A stretch of DNA of 64,000 nucleotides, taken from the NCBI RefSeq assembly GCF_000327385.1, contig NW_008707225.1, positions 1,468,350 through 1,532,349 on the forward strand, given 5' to 3'. Shown piece by piece: positions 17,401 through 29,800 of this stretch. A program made the translations under genes and the position numbers. The DNA is from Lottia gigantea. Lineage: Eukaryota > Mollusca > Gastropoda > Lottiidae. The notes under the pieces were generated by a model. The model saw only the letters and a program-made list of their open reading frames with translations. It was not told the origin of the DNA and did not search any database. Each line of letters starts with the position of its first letter. Within the stretch, counting starts at the first letter, position 1.

Positions 17401-18970
17401 TGTTTATCCGCAATGTCGTTAACTTCTAGTTGTTTATGTTTGGTGCCGCTGACTTCTTGCTGTTTTTCTTTGGTGCCGCTGACCTCTTGCTGTTTATCTG
17501 CGGTGCCGCTGACGTCTTGTTGGTCATCCGCAATACCATTGACTTCTGACTTTTCACCCGTGGTGCCAGTACCTCTATTGCCTTCACCAATATTCCCACT
17601 ATAAGACTCGTCATCAGATGGTTTCACAGATTTGATACCACTATCGCTACTTTCCTCGTAGGATTTCGGGTTACGTTCTTCGTTTACCTGTATGGGGTTT
17701 GTGGATTGGGGGTCGTTTTGAGTCTTATTTTGAGAATATAAGAGAGGATATTGGAGACGAGACTGTTGATTTTGATGCCCGTAATAGCACAAACGTGAAC
17801 ATTTATTAGTATATTTTGAACAAACTTCGTTTAGCTTGGGTATCCTTGGTTTGTCTGTCGAAGCATTGTGTCCTTCCAGTTTGTGCAATGCAACCTTTTC
17901 ATTCGGCATTTGATTGATTGATTCTTTATCATTCTTGTTTCCAATAGATTCCTCTGTTAGCTTTTCAGTAGAACTTGGCAACTCCTCTTCGAGTAATTCT
18001 GTTTCATCAACGTCACTCTCTGTTGGATCATACTCCTTTTGTTCTTCAGTTACAGCAGGTTCTGGAGATTTTTCGTTCTTATTGATATTCTCATTTTTGC
18101 TTTGGATCTCTGACTTCTCTTCGTCTTGCTTTAGAGTGTGGTCCTTCTTGTCGTTTTTCTTGGCATCATCATCTTCATCGTTCTCTCTCTTCTTACTGCT
18201 TGTATATTTCTTATACTTCCTTCTGGGATTGTCTTCGTCATCTTCATTATCGTTTGATTTTTGCTTATATTTTACATTATCGCGCGTTCTCCCTGAATCT
18301 TTTTCGAAGGTTTTAATTTTAGTTGGAGCTTTCCGCTTATGGCGGTTAGGGTCCGTAGATAATATTAACTCGTATCCATCCAAAATTTCACAGTTTACTT
18401 TGCCATTCCCAGAAAATTTAGAATTTCTGATTTTCTTTTCTATCTTCTCGATTAGTTCCTCTTGTTCAAGATTTAGATTGGAAACAATTAAGTTGTCTTT
18501 TTGAAGATCTTTATACCAATTTTTGATGTCACAGACTTTGGCATTTGCTCTGAAAAATAAAGGTGAATCCTCTGATGAGATATTGTCAAAATTGAGCAGA
18601 GTGCTTATTTTTCATGAAAGAAGGCAAAGGATGCTCGCGATGAAGGTGGTCTTCTTATTAAGTTGGGTTGCAATAACCTTCCTTGATTAATAGTTGGATT
18701 TCCTGACATACGATAAATCGAAGGCAAAAAAGTTAACACATAAGATAACCAATTAATACAATACTCGCTTTTGACTCTCAAAGTTATCCATCTTCATCAT
18801 GAAAGGAACAGGATAAGAATGGAAGCATACTCCAACAATTCAAAGACGATGAAAATAAATGTCTCAAAATTCTTAATCCAGTCTGTCGCCATTAGGCCTA
18901 CTGATAATATATTAACTTACCCGTGATAAAGAACTATCAGAAGAAAACCCCAGATGATATTCCTGGACAT
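14418..18970 (-). CDS. Secreted coiled-coil fibrinogen-related (FReD) protein
   Basis: Four exons, 18921-18970, 16022-18549, 15516-15803 and 14418-14881, keep phase and give 1,109 aa. Exon 1 supplies a signal peptide (MSRNIIWGFLLIVLYHG, then ANA before KVCD). Exon 2 encodes ~840 residues: Lys/Asp/Glu-rich low complexity, an early cysteine cluster (~258-272, CSKYTNKCSRLC), five decapeptide repeats (~350-400), a long coiled coil with several NxT/S sites (~445-650), a second cysteine cluster (~677-710) and an acidic tail. Exons 3-4 encode a fibrinogen C-terminal domain (~890-1109): DCYEVYQRG, GVYKI, GGWTLIQKR, KEGFG, YLGNDFIHFLT, STHDVDNDQ (calcium-loop position), CAKRFHGAGWYYKCYSSNLNG. Such domains bind glycans or partner proteins outside the cell. 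There is no immunoglobulin domain, unlike snail FREPs. Domain certain, ligand unknown. Confidence 0.9.
14935..15440. repeat. Minisatellite in the FReD gene intron
   Basis: Degenerate tandem copies, roughly 45-60 bp, of a 'caaaggcctggtccagtatctac' motif fill most of the intron between the last two FReD exons (14882-15515). The period is irregular. Open frames across it are by-products of the repeat. Confidence 0.75.
17395..17548 (-). repeat. Coding 30-bp tandem repeat (five decapeptides)
   Basis: Within exon 2 of the FReD gene, five 10-residue units follow in register: EVNGIADDQQ, DVSGTADKQQ, EVSGTKEKQQ, EVSGTKHKQL, EVNDIADKQQ. The consensus E-V-S-G-T-x-x-K-Q-Q is hydrophilic, likely unstructured, and sits before the coiled coil. 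Confidence 0.88.
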
Positions 18971-19481
18971 AGTGGATTGAATTCTGTAAATAGGGAGTCT
19001 CTGGTATCGAATACAATGCAATTTTAGGCTAATGTTGCATGCACTTGTCTTATTTATATCTGCTCAAACGTGGCTCAAATTTTCTTATGAAATTCTAACA
19101 ACGTCATTTCTGGCAAATATCTTATTGAACGTGGCCATGGAATTGATCAAGTGTAACAGCTTGGGAAGTCGTGGGAAATACTAATTTCTCAAAGTAAAAA
19201 CGTCATTGATTTTCTGGTTAAAATCACATTTTGCTTTAGCTATCAACTGGTGTTGGCCCTCTATCTTAAGGAATTTAGGCCTACAAAGGCTGTCAGTGTT
19301 ATGTATTGATTTACATCAGTCAATAACAAATACAAATACATGATTTTTATATACCTGCAGAAGATCGAATCCGTTTAGAAAGAGGTGAATCTGTCACCAT
19401 TATTAGTACACAAATATTGTCATGTTTTTAATCTAGGACGTCACCCTTCTGATATAGCGTTTGCATACAATGACGGGTTGG

Positions 19482-19489
19482 TGACGTCA
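19482..19489. promoter_or_regulatory. CRE-like palindrome TGACGTCA
   Basis: Perfect 8-bp CREB/ATF consensus between the two divergent genes, ~0.5 kb from the FReD start and ~1.3 kb from the reticulon start. Seen directly; function is inferred only. Confidence 0.35.
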
Positions 19490-20646
19490 TAAGATCCTAT
19501 TGCACAAATTGCTATCGCAGAAAATTTTTTAAGAAATAGGTTTTTTCTTTCAATCATTTTATAGGCTCATCTCAAGTCTACTCTTCCACTTTTCAGAATG
19601 AAAATTCAATATTTAGAGCTTATTAGCAAATATTTACAGTTGAGCTTTGAACGCATCATACTTGTCATCCAGATAGATAAAGGTAGATATTTTATTGAAT
19701 ACAAATATATTCTACAGATTTCCACATTCCGCCAATTTTTAAACTATGTTCGGTCTAATTTTGCCCAATAGGCTAATAGAGTAAAAAGTGATATGTGCTA
19801 TCCAATCAAAAACATTGTAAAAAGTGAAAAGACGATACAAATGCATGACAATGAATATCCCAAAATATCACATATATACTGGCCCCTGAAAATTAAAACG
19901 CAAATAGTAAAATCAATCTACCATTGAATTAGTCCGAAACATCTGCTTCTATTCCAGATTCTAATGGATATTTAGTCAGTTGTCAGCTGGAGTCAGAAAA
20001 AATAAGATCTGTTTCATGTTTAATTTTCCGAAGATGCGTTTTTTCCAACACAAAATCAAATTACCTTTACGAGGATTGTAAATTTGTTTTGGGCATCACC
20101 GTAACTTTCGTTTTGTCCCTCCCCCACGTTGAAGCGCCAGTTTTAAATGTCCGATGCGATAAACTTTGATGGAACCGGAGACGTGATATAAATGGTTTAG
20201 AGAGAACTGATGATATGACTGAACTACAAATATATTCTTCTTTCAAAACATATCTGGGTTTTGTAGATCCGAAGTATTAAGACCCCCACATCTGCTGAGA
20301 TGTGGAAAGTCGCCATTCAACATGGCCTATTTTATTTTCTCTACGTGTACCAGCCGACATCAGTCAGTCCAAATAGCTTATCAGAGGCTGGAGACATCCG
20401 ACAGCTGTTTTGGTCTAACATTGTATATGATTCTCCAAAAACAAAGGAAATATGTCCAAATCTGTTGAGTAACAGAAAAGTTTGTTATTTGGTTGTTTGT
20501 TTAATCTTAACTAATCTTTCCTTGCTTCACTTTGATTCTGAATGAATTGATACAACGTTAAACAAACAAAAAATGGCTAGTATACACGAAGAGGATAAAA
20601 ACTATGGCTTGTGATGATGTTGATGAATTACCAAGAAAGTATCATT

Positions 20647-20656
20647 ACGCATGCGC
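20647..20656. promoter_or_regulatory. NRF1-like site upstream of reticulon
   Basis: ACGCATGCGC, one base from the NRF1 half-palindrome consensus GCGCATGCGC, 154 bp upstream of the reticulon ATG. A local rise in GC suggests a core promoter. Confidence 0.4.
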
Positions 20657-20810
20657 TTACAGCTCCGCCATTAGTCTGATTTCCGCCAGTTAGATTACTA
20701 AGATCGAAAAAATAAAACGTAGAATACCTAGCTTCACTTGCTTGTCATTGTCATTATAGAGAACAGTTTACTTAAAGTGTGAAGGAATTTATCTTCCTGG
20801 ATATTTCATA

Positions 20811-23800
20811 ATGGCAGACTTTCATGCAGAATCTTCGAATAGTCAACCCGAAAGCAACAGTTTTGGAGATTTTGAGCGAGTCGAAAAATACGATGCAGGA
20901 CCTGAGGCAGAAAATGTTGGATTTGATCAAGATGGTGAAATAACATCAACCTCATTTGGCAATGAGAATCTAGCAGAAGAGGATTTGTATGCTGCTGGTG
21001 CGTCGGAGGCTACGCCAGTTGAATCCAACCCCCTTATTTCTTTTGGTGATGAACCTTCATACCCAACTGAAAGTACTGAAACATCTTCAGAACCTGGTTC
21101 AAATCCTCTTAACTTTTTTAATCCGCCAAGTACTGGTGTAGATTCTTCCTCCCCTCCTCCAGCCACTACCCATGACCCTACCCCACCTCCCACCCCTGAG
21201 CCGAGCTATATGAAATCAGAGCCTAAATCAGTATCAGTGACACATGAAGAAACCAAGTCAGAAGGTAAATTTATTATGTTGTTTGGCCTATCAATATCAT
21301 CATTTTTATAAATGTTTACCGTAGATAGTGGCATTGGATTCAATGTCTCATTTATCAAAATTATAGCAAGGCATGTTTAGGTAGAATATGCTTAGAAAAC
21401 AAATTTTTGTTATTATAATTTCATTCGTAACAGCTTTTATGAAGTCAAGCATGCTGGTATTGAAATCAAATCAGACACTGTCTTAGCTTGCACAAAGACT
21501 GGTACAGTAGGCCTACAAGTTATTATTCAATGCTTGTAAACTATCACTATAATAAACTACATAAAGGCTATCCTAATATTCCTCTATTGATTTTCAAATT
21601 TTATGGAATATCTTGGACTATGTCATACTCATAATTAGATTCTTATAGACTGGTTAATTCTATATAGGTAAGGAGCACTCTATGTCTGCATAACTTGTTG
21701 ATATAGACTCACTGATACTGAGTAAGCCACTAATTGTTGAAAGATAGCCCTACTAGTACTAAATATCTGTTTTTCATTTAATCTATAACTTTGTTATTTA
21801 TGTATATGGACTAAGTTTTGTTGTGCTTTAAGCTTCAATTGCTTTTATTTCAAACCATTTGAACCACAATGATATTTTCTAATCTAGTCCACTAAATACT
21901 ATGTAGTCCTTATAAACTTGATAGATTTATCTTGTGAAGATGCCTTTTGTATATGTGAATTGCTTTAAATACTTTTTCATTTTGTCAAAGCTTATATGCA
22001 CTTGTCACGATACTTCAAATCATATGGTAATAATGTACTTTATTGAGCTTGGTATAAATGGGTTGGTAAATTAAAATTTTTCATTTTAAGGATAGACTGA
22101 TGTTGTAACAGTCTCTTATGCCATGACCAAATTTGCGTTGAAGATGCTTTGGGTTGCTTTGAATCAGTTAGCATTTTCTTATTCTTTTAATGACTGGTAT
22201 ATTTAAGTATCATAATTGTCTAGAGTACCAACTGTTAGCTTACATTGATGTACTTGTACTGCTCAATATGAAAAAATCATTTTTCTGTATTTTGATTTTG
22301 CTGTGCTACTTTCTTATAGCTTTGCCTGAATGGATGACACAAACACTTGGTGAATAGCTTTTCTGTCTGACCATTTGCACTTTGCCTGCAATTGTTTGTT
22401 TATTGTTTGCATGCTTCACCTTCTTTTAGGTTTCTTTCATTTTATGAAATAATTATATAAAACTGTTAATTTGTTTCACTAGTGATTATTTTGTTAATTT
22501 CTTTTTCGTTTAATGATTGTATCTTAATTCAGCAAATAGACCGATTGGTGATATGTGCACCATTATCATGACTTTATTTGAGCTACTCTCTTCCCGCATT
22601 CGGTGGTAAATCAAATACATGTATACTGGTCATCTTATAGAATTGGAATATCAGCTTCAAAATAATATTTTTCATTCTTAGAATGACTAGGCAGATAACA
22701 TGAATAGGAAAATTATTCCAAGACTATCACTACTGTTTTGAAGCTGAAAGAAAATCTTCAATTTAATCCTTTTCCGATGAATGGTTGAATTCAGTACATT
22801 TGCAATGTCATGAAAGCTGTCTATGTTTAGATAGTGACATGGTCAAAGTTCATTCGCCATATCTAAAACCTGGATTGAGTTCAATCCAGAATCAAGAATA
22901 ATATTATGTAATCATATGAAGTTTGATAAATCTGGATTATGATAATCATTATAATAAAGATTGATGACCTGTTAACTCAACCTTTGATATACCTGTTATC
23001 AATGAATGGATTGAGTAATCTTATATAGTTTAAGCCACTAGCTTGTCATGATTGCATAAGGTTCATAATTTCTTCCTTAAATGACTTGGCAACTTATCAA
23101 TTTGACCACTAAGACTTATTATTTTTTCCTGCATAATGTCAAATGTTAATTTTACATTTTTGTTGTCTTTGGAAAGAATATTTTTAATGCCTGTTTTTAA
23201 CTGTAATCGTCAAACTGAAATCTGACTACCCCATCCATTATCATTTTAATTCACATTGTACAATTTTTCAGATTATGAAATGTGGAATTAAAACCGACCC
23301 GATCATTTATGCTCCTGCTGAGTTGCTCTATAACACTTGAAAACAATTTGATTTGTTACTTACTAAACACACTAATTAATTACTGTATTTTCAGTTCCAA
23401 TTAATAAAATGTCAGAGATATATGTTATTTAAGTACTATATTTAAAAAAAAAATTCCTGATTAAGTCTATCTCTTACTCTACTATCAACATTTCTTTCTT
23501 TTCATGTGAGGGTCTTGTTTGTAAGCTTACTCTTTTTCTTGACAGCCCTGATCCCAAATACCCCTGTTCACCTTCAACAAGCTGAGCTAGCCTCCTATTT
23601 TTTGTCTTCTACTTTTTTTAGAATTGAAGTTCAATGCTAAGATTTTCTCATAAGATGCATCAATATTATTCACATTTATAAGCTTTATTCTTTGCTTTTT
23701 GCTGAGCTACCTGAAGCACGCTTATCATAATATATAAATGAAGATTAACTGTGCACGATTTCAATGTAATTTTATATACTACTAGTATTTTGCAGGAATC

Positions 23801-26800
23801 ATGTAAAAGGTAAAATTTATTCTTCTGTAACATATTATTTATTTATTATTTTCTAGGATCATGGATGAAGAATGTAGATCCAAGAGGTGAGTTATATTCA
23901 TTAGTTATAGTAATCTTATTGTTTTTTAAGAAATTTGTGTATTCTAAAAGGGATTAATCAATTGTTAGTCTACAAATTGTCAGATGACAGATGCATTTGA
24001 CACAATTCAAAATAAATTCTGTGTTAAATGTAAATTTATGATAGACAATGATGGAACACTTTCTTTGTGCTCAAAATGCAATTTTGCAATAGAATCCTCT
24101 CTTTTGGACATCTGATTTTGTCTATTCATAACTGAGGTACCTATACTGAAGAGTTGGGATAGCTTGACGTTTTCATTTTCTTTTGTCCAAAATTTGGAGG
24201 AACATAGAATTAATAGGAATAGTTTGATCTAACTCGTAGTGTTATTTGAACATGCTACATTTTCTTGGAAATCTGTGTTTGAAATTATCTGAGAAAGACA
24301 TGATTTAATAGTGTAGATCAGTAAAATATTTTATTTCTGAGTACTATTCCAATAGCTATCGGTAGGTTAAAAACTCTACCATACTGCATTGGTGACTCAT
24401 CACTCTGAAAAATGATTCCTAATTTTGTTTGTATAAGAATAAGTATTAACACCTGAAAATTATGGAATTTCATTTGAAATATTGCACAAAAGCATAACTG
24501 AAAATCCTGGTTGACTGCTGAAAAGTAAAAGATTAGTACAGACTAAGTACTAAGTTGAGATAAATTACTGGTACTAAAAACCACAATGAAATTATCTACA
24601 GTATCAGGCTATAATGTCAATATAAGGAATGTAGGTCATAGTGTGCCAGTATTTGACCTATTTATTGATTTTTCAATGCCACTATGTAAATGTTATATTG
24701 TACATGGACACTTTAGAATGAGTAGGATAGATATTAAAACATGTATTATAGTTCATGAGCTTCTCCAAAATATAAATTAAAAATAAAACAAAAACATTTT
24801 TTTTTATAAGGTTTCAAATTTTTATATCAATTTAATTTGTATTTCTTTAATTAGAAGAGGAATAATAATTGAAAAAACTAGTGGCATGAAATTTTACCAG
24901 TCAAATCCATTTCAAAGTAAAAATTTTATGTAAAAAGTTATGGAACGATGTTCAGATTGATAATTGAGTATAGGAAATCAGTGATTTTAGTATTAGGGAA
25001 CTCTGGTTGAGTGAAAATACTGTATATAAATTATTCAAAATATCCCATTGTTCAGGTTCTATACTGTAAACTGTAATGGCTTAATGTTGGCAAGGAACAT
25101 TTACATTCCTAATTGTTACATTAACATGCATACACAGACAACAGATATGCAATATACCAAAGATACATTAAAATTAAAATCAATTCAATATCTGTATGTA
25201 CATATACAAATTTATATTTAAATTGATTTGATTAAATGTATCTTTTGTCTAGCCTTATATTGTCTTGAGACATTGTCTATTTAATGGTAGAAAGAACTTA
25301 ACAGGATAATAATGTCTAAATATTGCTTTAACCACCTGGAAGAACACAAATTCAGTTATCCAAATCTCTTCTCAAAATAAAGATTCAACATTTGATCCAG
25401 TACAAATAAACCCAAAAATATAGCCTTAATTTAAAATACTGTCATCATTTCCAGGGCTTTTTTTAATCTTCTTAAGGGCGATTGTGATCAATGGTATCAT
25501 GGAATCCATAACATCTGCATGTGTTTATAGCAGTCTGGAAATGGTCGTATTTATAAAACTTCCATGTAAATTATGGTTTTATTGAATAGGAAGATTGTAA
25601 TTCTGTTGTAAAATGATACAGAGAACTGAATTTTACTGATCACAGCATGCATAATAAAAGAATCTAAGAATAGATCAGGGAGTAATGTCTTCTCAAATTG
25701 ATGTGTTGGGAAATTGCATATTCTAGATCTAGAAATTGAAATAGTGTAGATAAGAATAATAGCCATAAGAATCCTCTATACCTTTTTACTTTCAATTTAG
25801 AACAGGACATTTTAATTAAGTAATTAAATATTATTTTTTTATTATAATATATAGTTATTTACAGAAAATTTAACTCAATGCATGTTGCAGTTAGTGTGTT
25901 CTCATTTGTTTTACTCTTTTCTTTTAATTTCTCAATGGAAATTTAATTCTGTCGTCTATGACTTTCTTTAATTTTTTTACTCTTTAACATAATTGTTGTC
26001 ACATTTGTTTACATTTAACAGATTTTATTCCTGAAATTGAAGCTGATTTTTCTTTCAGTAAGTTGATATTGATGGCATGTGTCTTGATTTTGCTTTGATT
26101 TGAATTAGTCTTTTTTAGTTTTTGTTGCATTTCTGATTATAGCATTTGGAAATTCATCATATTGTGTTTAGTATTTTTTTTTAATTGCCTGTTTAATTTT
26201 GTTGTGAATGGCATCTGAAGCTTATATTTGCTGATAGTTGGCTATTTTTTGATTTTTGACAAATTCATATGGAACAGAAAGAGACAACTGTACAAGAGTT
26301 CTGTTTGATCCAGTGTGGCAGTAATTTATTTTGTGAATCTCGTCATTCAGATAGGTCTCTTGCATGTTATTGGCTAATGTTGCTGTTCTGCATTCCCTTA
26401 TTGCACACTGGTCACTAAATGGGGTTCATTAGCAAAATAAAGGGTTTAAGATAATCACCATTTCACTTTTTTGTATCAATTAAGCGTTATAGGGCATATA
26501 TGTAATAGGTTTTCAAGTTAGTGAAATTATTGAGAAATTGAAAGCAAATTTACAAGGAAATAGGATATATCATCTAATATCAATGCCCATAATTTATATA
26601 TAATGAAAGATATACTGTACCTACTACACCTGTTAAATACTCCAATTAAACCATGCTGTAGCTGGGAATTTAAATCTATATATAGATAGGTCATATTTGT
26701 CCTAGTTTGCCCCTTGACCTACCTGAGGCCATATTCGCTCAATTTGTCCTTATCTTTCTTTTCTCATTCAACTCTGTAGAGAGTAGGAGCCACGTACAAC

Positions 26801-29800
26801 TATGGGTAACAATAGACGTAAGGCTGATAGTACAATTAATGATGCCCCAAAGGAACCTGAGGGACCCCCTAGTCCTTTTCAATGTGGTATGTAAAATATT
26901 GACAACAATTCACTTTTAATAGAAAGTTTTGTACAATTTTACTTTCTAGAGGTGTGTTGTATTAATTTTCCATATGGTCTTTTCTTTGAAAATTCAACTT
27001 TTATAATATGATGTCAAACAGCCTGTGATATAATAAGTTGAGATGTAGTCATATAGATTTTTATAAAATAAATATGACAATCTTTTTGAAGGGTTTGAAT
27101 TAGATCTATGCAATTGTTGTAAAATGAATAAGTTTATATGAATATGTTACATGTGAGCTGAAGTAAATAAATTTTGATGCTAACAAAAGTAAAGGTGAAA
27201 ATATATTTAGAACAGGTTATTTAAGATAAAGAAATATGCTAGAAATTTAAAATGTTGAGATTTGTTAGGTTGGGATTGACATTGAATAATAATATGTTGG
27301 TTGACGTACCATATGTTTGACTACCCATGTACATGTGGCCATTATTCTTATATCAATACATACTTTCTTCTTATTATTAACAATATTGATATTGCCTAAA
27401 TATATTTATTTTACATAACAGAAGTAGCTGTTTGTATCCAATATGGTATCCCTGGTTCATTTCATAAAACATGTCATTAATATGAACATTTGATTAAAAT
27501 TTGGCATGTATGATGTAATTTTGTGTAAAAAAAAATTTGTGGTAAGGGACCTTCATGGTGTTAGAGCTGGCACCGCCATAATATGACAAGCATGTTTGAG
27601 AAAGGCAAAAAATAACTACTGTATTTTAAAACGTGGTTATAACCAATGATTCTTATGTAGTTCTTAATCAGTAACAGTGTTCACAGCTCACGGTCTAAAT
27701 TTGTACTGTCAAATCCATGTGTGTCCAGAATTATCTGCATTGTAATATAGAAAAGACATATATAGAAATAGTGAGTAAAATTCCTAGTTTGAGATACTTC
27801 TGAAGGAGTTTTGCGATTTGCAAACTTCTGAAGTCTATTTACATATTTTTAAGACCAAAATCAACCTCCTAAAATAGTGCATTTGTCCCTTTAACACCTG
27901 ACCATTTAATTTGATATTAAACAAAACTCTCATCTCTGTCAATGTAAAACCTTATATCATTCATTGATGTAATAAGTCTAGACTGAAGAGATAGGCAGTA
28001 CATTCATTCGATTCATTCAGCACTAGGGTATCAATCATTACACATGTAAATACTTCTCTCTCTTCAAGGTATCACAATGTTTGTAAGTACAGACACAAAG
28101 CTACTAAATTTTAATCCTGAGATCCACCATTCACTCTCTACCATATATCTTGCTCTCTTCCCTTTTAGAACTTCTACCTTAGGACAACTGTTTATCGCTT
28201 GCAATTTCAATCATGCTTTTAGTTTCCTCAACATTATTGCTGAACTTTCATCCTAATTCTGGACTCCACACCAGTCTTCAAATCTGCAGATGTTTTCTTC
28301 TGCAATATGTTTATAAATCTCAAATACTGTTTACTGGACAAATTTACTATTAATACTAGATGGAACTAACAACCATTAAGGTACAAAAACTCCCATTTCG
28401 CTCCATTTCTTGAAGACTTGACTTGTGAAGATGATTTGAGCATGCTGACTTCACCTGATGTCTGATTGATGTCATATTGTATGAGATTAATAATTTATTG
28501 TCTAGGTATTCAAGTGGCTACATATGTCAGTAATGTCAGTATTGAGTACTAGAGTTCACAGTGTATTGACTATTTGTACTATGATATTAGTAATGTGTAG
28601 GATGGTAAATTTAGACTAAATACCAATCTGTTTATAACAATAATACTTGTAGGAAGTCGGTAATGATATATGAGTATTGTAAAGATGGTATATCATGTGT
28701 ATTGTTGTTTACACAATTAGATATATAACAAGTATTAGTTGACCTACCACATGTATATATTTAGTACTTACTGAATGTGTTCATTGACCTCAGTTAAAAA
28801 CAATACTTAACTTAAAGATACTCATCTTTATTTCTTCTTTCATCTTTTAATATGAAATTGACAAGGACTATAAAGAGATAAGTTGGCCATTTTCGGGGTT
28901 GATTGGGTCTTTAGCCCAGTTTACATTACTATCGGGCCGGATCCCTTTCACATGTGCCACTTGATAAATGCTGTTTACACTTGAGGCGTCAGAGTGGGCA
29001 GTCACTGGAGGAACATTCAATGTAACAAAATGGCGCCGCCCATAGTCCAAATGCTTTTCTTTTTGTTATTTTACTCAGAGATTTTTTTTCTTTTTTTCAT
29101 TTTTCCTTTGATATTCTAACTTTTCTTTATATGATTTGACATTCAGACAGCCTTGTAAAGTATTTCTTTCAACAACAAAAAATCACTTGTACAGTTTAAC
29201 ATGTATTTTATCGAAATATCCTAATTATTTTTTTCAAATAAAAGTATGTGGAGCGGATGTAAACATTGATTATGTCATTCTCCGAACTTGTTCAAAGTCC
29301 TTTTGTGGGAATTTCAACCACAGAATTAAATAAAAACTAAAAATGTCCAAAGATGCTTCCTTAGCATGGTAAATATTCTTACAAAAAATATCTGATAATT
29401 ATGAAGCAGTTTAAAAATAAATGTTAATAAAATATCTGGACAAAAAATTAATAATAATACATGGGTTTGTTTTGAATAAACCTTGCCAATTACCCGAACC
29501 AATCAATGGACAGGAATCATTGTGTACTATGACATAATCATTGTTTACTTCTGCTCCAGATACTTTTATGAGATTCAAAGAACAAAATGACTACTTGCGT
29601 ACCTTAATATTTGGATACAAGATTTGGTACAAGATCACAATAGGATGTGCACGTTAAAGATCCCTCTGACAATAGAAAACTTGTGCATAGCATATCATGC
29701 TTGTTTGACCTGTAAACCTCACATGACATTGTGATGTTTATACACCACAGTCTGTTATGGTCATGTCGTATAGGCAAAGCAATGCATATGTTTAAGTTTA

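Larger units (their letters stand above)
18971..20810. other. Intergenic region between FReD and reticulon 5' ends
   Basis: About 1.8 kb separating two divergent genes. No gene is supported. It holds a perfect CRE-type palindrome TGACGTCA at 19482-19489 and an NRF1-like site close to reticulon. An 81-codon frame at 20300-20545 has no family resemblance. Confidence 0.5.

Noticed and set aside
17914-18504. 196-codon plus-strand frame (Ser/Phe-rich) and other frames antisense to the FReD gene
   Set aside because: Complement of Glu/Lys/Asp-rich codons in the large FReD exon; no family resemblance.
20300-20545. 81-codon plus-strand frame upstream of reticulon
   Set aside because: No recognisable domain, no splice context, composition like the flanking DNA.
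25159-25246. Possible small foldback (gatacattaaaatt ... aaatgtatctt)
   Set aside because: Arms are short, AT-only and imperfect; could be chance in AT-rich DNA.
26707-26919. 70-codon frame covering the alternative reticulon exon
   Set aside because: A different frame from the one that joins the reticulon domain in phase.
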